DNA from: a virus
Length of the DNA: 31,747 nt
Virus record (IMG/VR): IMGVR_UViG_3300035670_000884
Location: 1 to 31,747 of that record
Strand: one strand, 5' to 3'
A model generated the notes under the pieces. It did not search any database. It saw nothing but the letters and a program-made list of their open reading frames with translations, and was not told the DNA's origin. Made by a program: the position numbers and the translations under genes. Of this stretch, positions 20,201 through 25,288 are shown piece after piece; the stretch's first letter is position 1, and each line of letters starts with the position of its first letter.

Positions 20201-20229
20201 AATATACCAGATTATATATATCGTGTCAA
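20201..20229 (-). promoter_or_regulatory. Promoter of 20032 gene
   Basis: Minus strand TTGACA, 17 nt, TATATT. Confidence 0.82.
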
Positions 20230-20263
20230 GAAAAAAGCCCCATATTTCAGGGGCTTTTTTCTT
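20228..20263. terminator. Bidirectional terminator
   Basis: AAGAAAAAAGCCCC / GGGGCTTTTTTCTT, 8-nt loop; ends the 20262 gene and overlaps its stop. Confidence 0.88.
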
Positions 20264-20534
20264 AGTCCATGATATTAGCTAGTCGGTCTTCTTTGCTCTT
20301 AATTTGACCAGAGAACCAGCCTCTTGACTTTGGCTCTGTTGATTCTGTCATCTCGACCAATGACAATTGATGCTTATAAACTTCTTCTAAAGCAGAAATC
20401 TGAGTGGCAATTTCTGTAGATGCTTTGGCATTTGAGCGCAAAAGGTCGATTTGGATGTCCTTAAGCGATACAATCTGATGTCGAGTAGAGACAAGAATCT
20501 CACGAAGCCTATCCGAATTCCGTACGTTTTTCAT
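20262..20534 (-). CDS. Helical/coiled-coil hypothetical protein (90 aa)
   Basis: MKNVRNSDRLREILVSTRHQ, then a long amphipathic helix (IVSLKDIQIDLLRSNAKAST; EIATQISALEEVYKHQLSLV) and a basic tail with GWFSGQIKSKEDRL. Likely a small oligomer. GTAAGGAG precedes the ATG. Function unknown. Confidence 0.77.
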   Translation of the reverse strand: MKNVRNSDRLREILVSTRHQIVSLKDIQIDLLRSNAKASTEIATQISALEEVYKHQLSLVEMTESTEPKSRGWFSGQIKSKEDRLANIMD

Positions 20535-20554
20535 ATCAAACTCCTTACAACACT

Positions 20555-20583
20555 AATATATCAAATATGATATGTCCTGTCAA
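20555..20583 (-). promoter_or_regulatory. Promoter of 20262 gene
   Basis: Minus strand TTGACA, 17 nt, TATATT; leader GTTGTAAGGAG. Confidence 0.84.
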
Positions 20584-20653
20584 GATGAAATATATACTTG
20601 TTTTAATAATTTTCTTGTGGTACTATAAGTCATCAAAAGAAAGGTTTGGGAAG

Positions 20654-21052
20654 ATGATTTGCTACAATCCAGAATGGGAGAACCCACTTTATTGGTTTGA
20701 TAAGTTACTTACGTATTCAGACCACGCTGAACTACGTAGTATTGAGCGAGATTTGCCTAGAATAGATTTCTTGCCTATAAACTCTAAATTTCTATATCGT
20801 ACAATGAAAACTGACGTGTATTCAATGACGTTTGAGACAACAGTGAATTATAAGAAGATTCATATCGCAATCAACTCTATTGGTAAAGTTATGACGGTAT
20901 TTCCGGTGGTTGTCACCAAAGCCGATAGGTTTCAATATAAGTACAAGAATTATCTTGGGGCATTCAAACAGCCAGAAGATTACTTGCCACCAGTAATTAC
21001 ATCATTGGACTTTCAAGATGCAGAGTTTGAATATTTAGAAGGAGTGGCATGA
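20654..21052 (+). CDS. Hypothetical protein, paralogue of 18652
   Basis: 132 aa from ATG 20654 (MICYNPEWENPLYWFDKLLT). The frame is open to 20567, but that part is the promoter of the divergent gene and reads as hydrophobic AT-rich sequence. AAAGG lies 11 nt upstream. YSMTFETTVNYKKIHIAINS then IGKVMTVFPVVVTK pairs with the 18652 protein. Coupled to a 47-aa ORF by ATGA. Function unknown. Confidence 0.72.
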   Translation: MICYNPEWENPLYWFDKLLTYSDHAELRSIERDLPRIDFLPINSKFLYRTMKTDVYSMTFETTVNYKKIHIAINSIGKVMTVFPVVVTKADRFQYKYKNYLGAFKQPEDYLPPVITSLDFQDAEFEYLEGVA

Positions 21053-21192
21053 TTGGTTTAGTTAAGATTGAGTTCGGCTTTATGAACTTGTATGTTAATG
21101 GTGTTTGTGTTGTTTCTACCAGTACAATAGCTGGAATTCGACACGCAGTAAAACGATATAACTTACAAGGTTATATGATGGAAGCAGAGTGA
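21049..21192 (+). CDS. Small hypothetical protein (47 aa)
   Basis: MIGLVKIEFGFMNLYVNGVC, then VVSTSTIAGIRHAVKRYNLQ: two strands and an amphipathic basic helix. Starts inside the stop of the upstream gene (ATGA), with GGAG nine nt before it. The stop lies in the terminator hairpin. Unknown function. Confidence 0.7.
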   Translation: MIGLVKIEFGFMNLYVNGVCVVSTSTIAGIRHAVKRYNLQGYMMEAE

Positions 21193-21208
21193 AAACTCTG
21201 CTTTTTTT
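21182..21208 (+). terminator. Terminator of 20654-21192 unit
   Basis: AAGCAGAGT, GAAA loop, ACTCTGCTT and T5. Confidence 0.9.
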
Positions 21209-21225
21209 ATTTGACAAATTTTTCA

Positions 21226-21247
21226 AGGTATGGGATCTGCCATACCT
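21226..21247. repeat. Promoter-like palindrome n (two-sided)
   Basis: AGGTATGG/CCATACCT around GATCTG. A -35-like hexamer lies 17 nt away on both sides: plus TTGACA and minus TTGCAT. It stands between two convergent transcription units. Confidence 0.82.
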
Positions 21248-21260
21248 TAAATTTTTATGC

Positions 21261-21317
21261 AAAAAAATCCTCCATCTGTGTTACCAGATGGAGGTATGAG
21301 CAACAAACATGTAAGCA
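21261..21317 (-). ncRNA. Candidate small RNA (about 57 nt)
   Basis: A minus-strand promoter (21350-21323) predicts a start near 21317. The RNA ends with the perfect hairpin CCTCCATCTG / CAGATGGAGG followed by seven T, a full intrinsic terminator. The only ORF inside is nine codons (MFVAHTSIW, from 21310). Palindrome n points into its terminator just as palindromes do for protein genes, which supports a real unit. It could be a leader peptide instead. Confidence 0.5.
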
Positions 21318-21322
21318 ATACT

Positions 21323-21350
21323 AATATATCACACTTTGCATATATTACAA
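21323..21350 (-). promoter_or_regulatory. Promoter of candidate small RNA
   Basis: Minus strand TTGTAA, 16 nt, TGA-TATATT; overlaps the stop of the 21345 gene. Confidence 0.6.
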
Positions 21351-21512
21351 GTAAGAATCGCCAGAATTTTTGTCCTGGCGATTCTTGTGTTTGGTCTTTC
21401 TTGTGTATTTTGATTTGTCCTTGAAACTTGTAGGACGCATCTGACTAGCTCGCATCATTTCTGTACCTGATGCGATAGCCAATTCTTCAACAAACTTCTT
21501 GAATTTTTTCAT
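21345..21512 (-). CDS. Basic small hypothetical protein (55 aa)
   Basis: MKKFKKFVEELAIASGTEMM, then KDKSKYTRKTKHKNRQDKNS. Helical start and a lysine/arginine-rich tail that might bind nucleic acid. It starts inside the 3' end of the 21487 gene in another frame. A hairpin (21353-21386) lies within its last codons. Third gene of a minus-strand operon. Confidence 0.65.
   Translation of the reverse strand: MKKFKKFVEELAIASGTEMMRASQMRPTSFKDKSKYTRKTKHKNRQDKNSGDSYL
21353..21386 (-). repeat. Hairpin within 3' end of 21345 gene
   Basis: AAGAATCGCCAG / CTGGCGATTCTT, 10-nt loop, no T tract; may attenuate or stabilise the mRNA end. Confidence 0.6.
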
Positions 21513-21657
21513 TTTGTTTTGCCTTTTGCTCGTTATTTATAAATTGTTGATAGATATAATCTTTTTCAATATCTTGTTTATATCTATGAGCATTTTCTCT
21601 GATTACTGAGCCATGCTTAACAGCCTTCATATTTTTACCGATTCGCATTGCTTTCAT
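21487..21657 (-). CDS. Basic small hypothetical protein (56 aa)
   Basis: MKAMRIGKNMKAVKHGSVIR, then ENAHRYKQDIEKDYIYQQFI. Basic N-terminus, helical middle. Its ATG overlaps the stop of the 21654 gene (ATGA) and its end overlaps the next gene by 26 nt. Too short to assign. Confidence 0.65.
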   Translation of the reverse strand: MKAMRIGKNMKAVKHGSVIRENAHRYKQDIEKDYIYQQFINNEQKAKQNEKIQEVC

Positions 21658-21917
21658 TGTGCTACCTCAATCTTTCCGTTGTTATCTGCTTGATAGTTGA
21701 ATTTTTCTACCAGTGTTTTGTATTCATCCTGATAGATGCTATACTTGCTTCTAAATGTCCTATTGTAAGGTGTATTAGATAATCGTTTTGCCATATACTT
21801 GACAGATTCAGCACATAGACTTTGTTTCAAATCAAAGCCTGTTATATCCTCTATCAACAGTTCGTAATGATGATGATTAAACCATCGCTCTGTGTTATTC
21901 CAAAGTACCGTTCTCAT
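21654..21917 (-). CDS. Hypothetical protein, paralogue of 30843
   Basis: 87 aa. YELLIEDITGFDLKQSLCAE, then SVKYMAKRLSN and YQDEYKTLVEKFNYQADNNG align with YARLVEDITGVSL...VKQMADDLEK...EQDEFKDLVKMFRLHADAG of the 30843 protein; this copy lacks that protein's N-terminal 45 residues. The ATG is six nt after TATATT (leaderless). First gene of a three-gene operon. Confidence 0.8.
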   Translation of the reverse strand: MRTVLWNNTERWFNHHHYELLIEDITGFDLKQSLCAESVKYMAKRLSNTPYNRTFRSKYSIYQDEYKTLVEKFNYQADNNGKIEVAQ

Positions 21918-21923
21918 AGCACT

Positions 21924-21952
21924 AATATACCAAATATTATATATGTGTGCAA
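21924..21952 (-). promoter_or_regulatory. Promoter of leaderless 21654 operon
   Basis: Minus strand TTGCAC, 17 nt, TATATT, AGTGCT, ATG. Confidence 0.84.
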
Positions 21953-21967
21953 GTATAATTTTTCTGG

Positions 21968-21973
21968 TATACT
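21968..21973 (+). promoter_or_regulatory. Extended -10 of leaderless 21980 gene
   Basis: CTGG-TATACT then AACGCT and ATG; the -35 is poor and would overlap the divergent promoter. Confidence 0.65.
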
Positions 21974-21979
21974 AACGCT

Positions 21980-22222
21980 ATGGGAATATTCAGTGTGCTT
22001 GAATTAATGCAAGAAACCAAAGAAGCTGTTCTTGCTCGTGGACATAATGTTAAGAATTGGCTCGTACTAGGCAATGATTGTTATGCTCTTGAATGTGCTG
22101 ATTGTAAAATGACTTGTATGGTTAAAGAAAAACCTCAACCAAATGAGATGAAAGCAAGTGGTGAGGCTTTGGCTATGAATTGTGTTAAACCAGTGAAAGA
22201 AAAAAAGTTGAGAAAAAAATAA
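21980..22222 (+). CDS. Hypothetical CxxC protein (80 aa)
   Basis: MGIFSVLELMQETKEAVLAR, then NWLVLGNDCYALECADCKMT and CMV; cysteines at about 34, 39, 42 and 46 could bind metal. Basic low-complexity tail (KPVKEKKLRKK). Leaderless start six nt after TATACT. The last codons contain the hexamer of palindrome o. Confidence 0.74.
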   Translation: MGIFSVLELMQETKEAVLARGHNVKNWLVLGNDCYALECADCKMTCMVKEKPQPNEMKASGEALAMNCVKPVKEKKLRKK

Positions 22223-22244
22223 AGGTATGGTTTGTACCATACCT
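22223..22244 (+). repeat. Promoter-like palindrome o
   Basis: AGGTATGGT/ACCATACCT, TTGT centre; plus TTGAGA-N17-TTTGTA, the hexamer lying inside the end of the 21980 gene. Confidence 0.78.
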
Positions 22245-22246
22245 AA

Positions 22247-22282
22247 AAAATATCCTCCAGAATTTTTTCTGGAGGATATTTT
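22247..22282. terminator. Terminator between convergent genes
   Basis: AAAATATCCTCCAGAA and complement; six T on the minus strand. Confidence 0.85.
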
Positions 22283-22284
22283 AT

Positions 22285-22401
22285 TTATCGGTGATTTTTA
22301 GATACATAATCATCAATTGTTAAGGCGATTGTGAGAAATCCACATACCAAAAAAGCCAAAGGCAAAATCAAAATTGTTCCCATTAGATATATCCACTTCA
22401 T
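22285..22401 (-). CDS. Membrane micropeptide (38 aa)
   Basis: MKWIYLMGTILILPLAFLVC, then GFLTIALTIDDYVSKNHR: one long transmembrane helix and a short polar tail. The ATG lies ten nt after a TATAAT, giving a near-leaderless mRNA. The -35 (TTGTTT) is inside the terminator of the upstream gene. Role unknown. Confidence 0.65.
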   Translation of the reverse strand: MKWIYLMGTILILPLAFLVCGFLTIALTIDDYVSKNHR

Positions 22402-22411
22402 TGTTTGATTA

Positions 22412-22439
22412 ATTATACCTCATTGTATATAAAAAACAA
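22412..22439 (-). promoter_or_regulatory. Promoter of membrane micropeptide gene
   Basis: Minus strand TTGTTT, 16 nt, TATAAT. Confidence 0.6.
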
Positions 22440-22459
22440 GCCCTTTCGGGCTTGTTTTT
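22432..22459 (-). terminator. Terminator of 22458 gene
   Basis: AAAAACAAGCCC / GGGCTTGTTTTT, 4-nt loop; overlaps the stop. Confidence 0.9.
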
Positions 22460-22715
22460 AGTTATTTACTTCAAGCAGTTCATTGCCGATTGGAATGATG
22501 TGCTTCACGCCATTACGGTCAAATTCAGCCTTGTAAAGAGTGTCATAAAGAGGAGTGTTTTCCTTACGAGCATTACGATAAGCAACCTGATAAGCGGCTT
22601 GTTTGCTAGTGCCGTTCCAGATAATGCTAGAAGAATTCTTACTCTTCTCAACAACATAGTAAGTGGTTGTGCCGTCTACTGTAAGATGGCGGGTGATTTC
22701 GATATGTTTATTCAT
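22458..22715 (-). CDS. Hypothetical protein (85 aa)
   Basis: MNKHIEITRHLTVDGTTTYY, then a strand-helix-strand pattern (VVEKSKNSSSIIWNGTSKQA; AYQVAYRNARKENTPLYDTL). TAATAT ends six nt before the ATG, with TTGACT 17 nt further up. Function unknown. Confidence 0.78.
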   Translation of the reverse strand: MNKHIEITRHLTVDGTTTYYVVEKSKNSSSIIWNGTSKQAAYQVAYRNARKENTPLYDTLYKAEFDRNGVKHIIPIGNELLEVNN

Positions 22716-22721
22716 AGTTTT

Positions 22722-22750
22722 ATATTACCTCACTTATAACCAAAAGTCAA
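22722..22750 (-). promoter_or_regulatory. Promoter of leaderless 22458 gene
   Basis: Minus strand TTGACT, 17 nt, TAATAT, six nt, ATG; overlaps the stop of the 22747 gene. Confidence 0.8.
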
Positions 22751-22917
22751 AACTCTTCTTGATAATCGATACCATTGTCTTCACAATATTGGTAGATTTC
22801 TTTCTTGCGATTTTCTTTTCTTCTGAACACTTCAATTCCGCAAGAATCAAGTAGAATATAATTGTTATTCTTCTTTACAATTGTCCAAATAACGATAGGG
22901 AAATCATCTAAAAACAT
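22747..22917 (-). CDS. Small hypothetical protein (56 aa)
   Basis: MFLDDFPIVIWTIVKKNNNY, then ILLDSCGIEVFRRKENRKKE and IYQYCEDNGIDYQEEF: two strands, then a charged helix. No good Shine-Dalgarno; it follows the 22957 gene after 39 nt that include a GAGGGAT/ATCCCTC hairpin (22929-22947), so co-transcription is likely. Unknown function. Confidence 0.6.
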   Translation of the reverse strand: MFLDDFPIVIWTIVKKNNNYILLDSCGIEVFRRKENRKKEIYQYCEDNGIDYQEEF

Positions 22918-22928
22918 ATTAGAAGCTA

Positions 22929-22947
22929 GAGGGATTATTCATCCCTC
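22929..22947 (-). repeat. Intergenic hairpin without T tract
   Basis: GAGGGAT / ATCCCTC between 22957 and 22747 genes; may be a weak or partial terminator. Confidence 0.5.
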
Positions 22948-22956
22948 CATCCTTTC

Positions 22957-23268
22957 TTACATAATCTCTACTGAATCAGTTTTGCGATTTTTGTCGTAGT
23001 ACACAGTAGTCATTTTGTTTCTGTCATCAATAGTCAGTGTATCAGCAAAAACTGAACTTTCAACGTGAATTTCAGTGTAGTCAATTTCTGTTTCGTTGTC
23101 AACAACCGCCTGTACGAGATGAGGGTTCAAAACATCCCACTCATCTTTCGTGAACTTCTTGAAATTCTTTGGGTCAAGACCACATTCTTCACAAGCCTCA
23201 TTGAAAACATCTTCGTCAATCACCAGTTCGTAATTGACTTTTGCAACACCTTGAATTGAAATTTCCAT
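22957..23268 (-). CDS. Acidic hypothetical protein (103 aa)
   Basis: The start at 23268 (MEISIQGVAKVNYELVIDED) has TAAGGAG eight nt upstream; the frame to 23382 crosses the promoter. Helical first half (VFNEACEECGLDPKNFKKFT), beta second half (TEIDYTEIHVESSVFADTLT). A EIDYTEI/VDYTEM stretch is shared with the 19563 protein, too short to claim homology. Function unknown. Confidence 0.78.
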   Translation of the reverse strand: MEISIQGVAKVNYELVIDEDVFNEACEECGLDPKNFKKFTKDEWDVLNPHLVQAVVDNETEIDYTEIHVESSVFADTLTIDDRNKMTTVYYDKNRKTDSVEIM

Positions 23269-23288
23269 CTCTAACTCCTTACACGAAT

Positions 23289-23316
23289 AGTATATCAGGT
23301 ATTGTATATTGTGCAA
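23289..23316 (-). promoter_or_regulatory. Promoter of 22957 gene
   Basis: Minus strand TTGCAC, 16 nt, TGA-TATACT; leader GTGTAAGGAG. Confidence 0.84.
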
Positions 23317-23345
23317 GAAAATAAAAAAATTTGATAAAGATCTTA

Positions 23346-23367
23346 AGGTCTGGTATATACCAGACCT
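23346..23367 (+). repeat. Promoter-like palindrome p (perfect)
   Basis: AGGTCTGGTAT/ATACCAGACCT without loop; plus TTGATA-N17-TATATA, the best -10 of the set. Confidence 0.9.
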
Positions 23368-23403
23368 ATAAAAAACCCTCAAGAAAATTCTTAGAGGGTT
23401 TTT
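23368..23403. terminator. Terminator of 23391-23786 unit
   Basis: AAAAACCCTC...GAGGGTTTTT with inner AGAA/TTCT; T-rich on both strands. Confidence 0.82.
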
Positions 23404-23585
23404 GGTTGATTTGTGGTTAGCTGGAATTCAACCAGTACGGAACCTATAGACAGTTCTTTCGATGGCCTCTGTCTCCGATGTTGCCCGTGTCTCATAAAGA
23501 GAGCATAGCACCCAACCACAAAATATTTTTTAGTTCTCGTTACTGTAAGTGAATTAACGATTTCACTTATCAATTCAGGTTGCAA
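23391..23585 (-). CDS. Doubtful ORF inside a structured transcript
   Basis: 64 aa from a TTG (MQPELISEIVNSLTVTRTKK...YFVVGCYALFMRHGQHRRQR). Reasons for: the stop overlaps the terminator, as in real genes here. Reasons against: no Shine-Dalgarno or six-nt -10, unusual arginine codons (CGG, AGG) and long self-complementary segments spanning the frame. Most likely part of a non-coding RNA. Confidence 0.25.
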   Translation of the reverse strand: MQPELISEIVNSLTVTRTKKYFVVGCYALFMRHGQHRRQRPSKELSIGSVLVEFQLTTNQPKTL

Positions 23586-23786
23586 TCCATTTCAATTGAC
23601 GTATTAGCACATATACGATTACAAGTAACGTTTCACTATACTTGGATAGATTGTTTGCGTCAACCATCTCCAAGGTTTCAGTAAAAGATTGTGGATTTAA
23701 CCACTCCAAGGTTGCTACCCTTATTTGAACTACGCAATTAGTTCTAGCCGTTCTGGTCTTTTACTGTAATGCGGATACTGACCCAC
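23391..23786 (-). ncRNA. Candidate structured RNA (about 400 nt)
   Basis: A good minus promoter predicts transcription from 23786. Only an 18-codon GTG ORF (MGQYPHYSKRPERLELIA) and scattered short frames follow. Paired segments include TTTGTGGTT/AACCACAAA (about 23411-23523), AGACAG/CTGTCT, CAGTAAAAGA/TCTTTTACTG, AAGTGAA/TTCACTT and GTGG/CCAC. AACCTTGGAG occurs twice. G+C is higher than in nearby spacers. Palindrome p points into its terminator. It is not a tRNA, tmRNA or RNase P RNA as far as I can tell. Confidence 0.45.
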
Positions 23787-23792
23787 ACCAAT

Positions 23793-23821
23793 ATATTACG
23801 CCATCTCTGGGAAGAATGCAA
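23793..23821 (-). promoter_or_regulatory. Promoter of candidate structured RNA
   Basis: Minus strand TTGCAT, 17 nt, TAATAT, ATTGGT, then G. Confidence 0.72.
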
Positions 23822-23855
23822 GAACTATTTAAACTATTTTTAGATGAGAATTTTC

Positions 23856-23884
23856 TTGCAATACTATATAACAGATGATATATT
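23856..23884 (+). promoter_or_regulatory. Promoter of leaderless 23891 gene
   Basis: TTGCAA, 17 nt, TGA-TATATT, ACAGGT, ATG. Confidence 0.84.
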
Positions 23885-23890
23885 ACAGGT

Positions 23891-24271
23891 ATGGAAAACA
23901 CTACTATTCAACGGATGGAAATGACAGTCAAGATTCAAGATGTCAGCCATAAATCGTCCTGTGTCGGCTATATTGGATTTGGTACTTGGTTTAACGGTAA
24001 GCCCTTTATGGTTGCTCAATACCAATCGAACCCTACAAAGTGGTACTTTTTTGTCTATGATGTAATTACAGTTGACGAAAGATGGTTCCAAAGTTCATCT
24101 GACACATTCTCATACGGCAGACAGATTTCAGAATTGAATCCAGCCAATGGTCTTGTATCTGGTAGCACATTCACCTATAATTCTGCAAACGATACAATGG
24201 AACAAAGACTAGGGACAAGTGAATGGCTAGTGGCTTGCAACCCACCATCATTCTTGTTTGAAATCAGCTAA
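23891..24271 (+). CDS. Hypothetical protein, MENTT start
   Basis: 126 aa. MENTTIQRMEMTVKIQDVSH, then a beta-rich domain (GYIGFGTWFNGKPFMVAQYQ; KWYFFVYDVITVDERWFQSS) and a polar C-terminal part. Possible distant relative of the 12671 protein. Leaderless; begins with the shared start sequence. Function unknown. Confidence 0.75.
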   Translation: MENTTIQRMEMTVKIQDVSHKSSCVGYIGFGTWFNGKPFMVAQYQSNPTKWYFFVYDVITVDERWFQSSSDTFSYGRQISELNPANGLVSGSTFTYNSANDTMEQRLGTSEWLVACNPPSFLFEIS

Positions 24272-24279
24272 CCACTACT

Positions 24280-24312
24280 ATATCCCTTGACGAAAGTCAA
24301 GGGATATATTTT
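24280..24312 (+). terminator. Terminator, CCCTTGAC family
   Basis: ATATCCCTTGAC, GAAA loop, GTCAAGGGATAT, then ATTTTTA. Confidence 0.88.
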
Positions 24313-24330
24313 TATTTGATAAATTTTTTA

Positions 24331-24352
24331 AGGTATGGTGTTTACCATACCT
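24331..24352 (+). repeat. Promoter-like palindrome q
   Basis: AGGTATGGT/ACCATACCT; plus TTGATA-N17-TGTTTA; points into the terminator of the candidate RNA at 24357. Confidence 0.85.
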
Positions 24353-24356
24353 ACAA

Positions 24357-24387
24357 ATAAACCTCAAGAAAAATTCTTGAGGTTTAT
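24357..24387 (-). terminator. Terminator of candidate small RNA, CAAGAA family
   Basis: 14-bp stem, AAA/TTT loop. Confidence 0.75.
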
Positions 24388-24454
24388 AAGCACAAAAGGA
24401 ATATTCAGGGAGAGAAAGCTTGGTCGGCACTCTCCCTGAACTAGTGGAAAGTAC
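24357..24454 (-). ncRNA. Candidate small RNA (about 98 nt, two hairpins)
   Basis: Minus-strand promoter (24489-24461) predicts a G start at 24454. The RNA contains hairpin 1, TTCAGGGAGAG / CTCTCCCTGAA with a 15-nt loop (24404-24440). It ends in hairpin 2, ATAAACCTCAAGAA / TTCTTGAGGTTTAT (24357-24387). No ORF of note. The palindrome q follows, as after protein genes. The promoter overlaps the last codons of the 24457 gene. Confidence 0.58.
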
Positions 24455-24456
24455 AC

Positions 24457-24906
24457 CTATATATTACAGGTTAATTCCTCACCTGTCAAGACATATTGAG
24501 GAAAAAATGATTTAACATTTTGCCACCCATCTTTTTCGTAGCGGTCATAAACCCACCATTGACCACCAGAGAAAAGATATAGGTAATCTTCACAGGTAGA
24601 AAATTCACCAAGCCATTCATCCATCGAAAGAATGTAAGGTTGTGTGCCAGATTCTCCACGGTCTCTACCATAGAATACCGTTACACCATCTACAGGATTG
24701 TCAAATGAATGTGGCTCATCTGTAGCAATTTTATGTCCAAGTGAAGAGATATCACCAAGATTAATCAATTGTTTAGCTAGTTCAATTGAATCGTAGTTCT
24801 CAACCAGCGTGAGACCTACACCTTCAACATAGCCATCATAATGACAGTAAACTTGCTTTACTGAACCATCATCCAACAAAACACCGATACGACTTCTAGT
24901 TGCCAT
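24457..24906 (-). CDS. Conserved phage protein, TRSRIG / YCHYDGY family
   Basis: 149 aa. MATRSRIGVLLDDGSVKQVY, then CHYDGYVEGVGLTLVENYDS, LINLGDISSLG, PHSFDNPVDGVTVFYGRDRG and a WWVYDRY tail. This is the pattern of a widespread phage family (TRSRIG..., YCHWDGYPEGVG, LGDISSLG, YGRDRGE) with no known activity. Complete, and a good phage marker for the window. Leadered start with AGAGGA. Confidence 0.85.
   Translation of the reverse strand: MATRSRIGVLLDDGSVKQVYCHYDGYVEGVGLTLVENYDSIELAKQLINLGDISSLGHKIATDEPHSFDNPVDGVTVFYGRDRGESGTQPYILSMDEWLGEFSTCEDYLYLFSGGQWWVYDRYEKDGWQNVKSFFPQYVLTGEELTCNI
24461..24489 (-). promoter_or_regulatory. Promoter of candidate small RNA
   Basis: Minus strand TTGACA, 17 nt, TAATAT, ATAGGT, G. 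Confidence 0.75.
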
Positions 24907-24926
24907 TGCTGTATCCTCTTGCCTAT

Positions 24927-24954
24927 ATTATATCAAATGTATATAGCATGTCAA
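24927..24954 (-). promoter_or_regulatory. Promoter of 24457 gene
   Basis: Minus strand TTGACA, 16 nt, TGA-TATAAT. Confidence 0.87.
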
Positions 24955-24983
24955 GAAAATAAAAATATTTGACAAAAAAATTT

Positions 24984-25005
24984 AGGTATGGTTTTTACCA
25001 TACCT
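24984..25005 (+). repeat. Promoter-like palindrome r
   Basis: AGGTATGGT/ACCATACCT; plus TTGACA-N17-TTTTTA. It overlaps the stop codon of the 25004 gene, and no other hairpin lies after that gene, so here it may also terminate. Confidence 0.87.
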
Positions 25006-25273
25006 AAAATGGATTGTAAGAATAATTTCCTTCAAATTCAGTTTTAAATTTAAGCCAAATGTCATCGCCTAAGTTTCGTGGAATATTAAGAGTGAAGATT
25101 GTTCCAAACGCTTCACAAACTGCGTAGTATTTCTTCCCGTTCGTCCACAAGATACATTCTGCACCTTCGGGAAATGTCATTCTAATTCCAATTCTGTCTG
25201 TCAAATGGGGTTTAAGGATCTTATTATCCTTGAATTTTCCATTTTGGTATATTGCTGTAATTATTTCTTTCAT
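25004..25273 (-). CDS. Hypothetical protein (89 aa)
   Basis: MKEIITAIYQNGKFKDNKIL, then DRIGIRMTFPEGAECILWTN and GKKYYAVCEAFGTIFTLNIP: a beta-rich domain that looks like a genuine folded protein. Initiation is unclear: no Shine-Dalgarno, and the TATAAT at 25309-25304 has no good -35. A small plus-strand ORF starts 15 nt away. Function unknown. Confidence 0.72.
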   Translation of the reverse strand: MKEIITAIYQNGKFKDNKILKPHLTDRIGIRMTFPEGAECILWTNGKKYYAVCEAFGTIFTLNIPRNLGDDIWLKFKTEFEGNYSYNPF

Positions 25274-25288
25274 TGGGAGGGCTCAAAG

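Noticed and set aside
20567-20653. N-terminal hydrophobic extension of the 20654 protein
   Set aside because: It would begin inside the divergent promoter and lacks a ribosome site; the paralogue at 18652 has no such extension.
23391-23786. tRNA cluster or tmRNA
   Set aside because: Short stem-loops resemble D- and T-arms, but no complete cloverleaf, TTC-(A/G)-A loop or CCA-bearing acceptor could be drawn; helix lengths do not fit.
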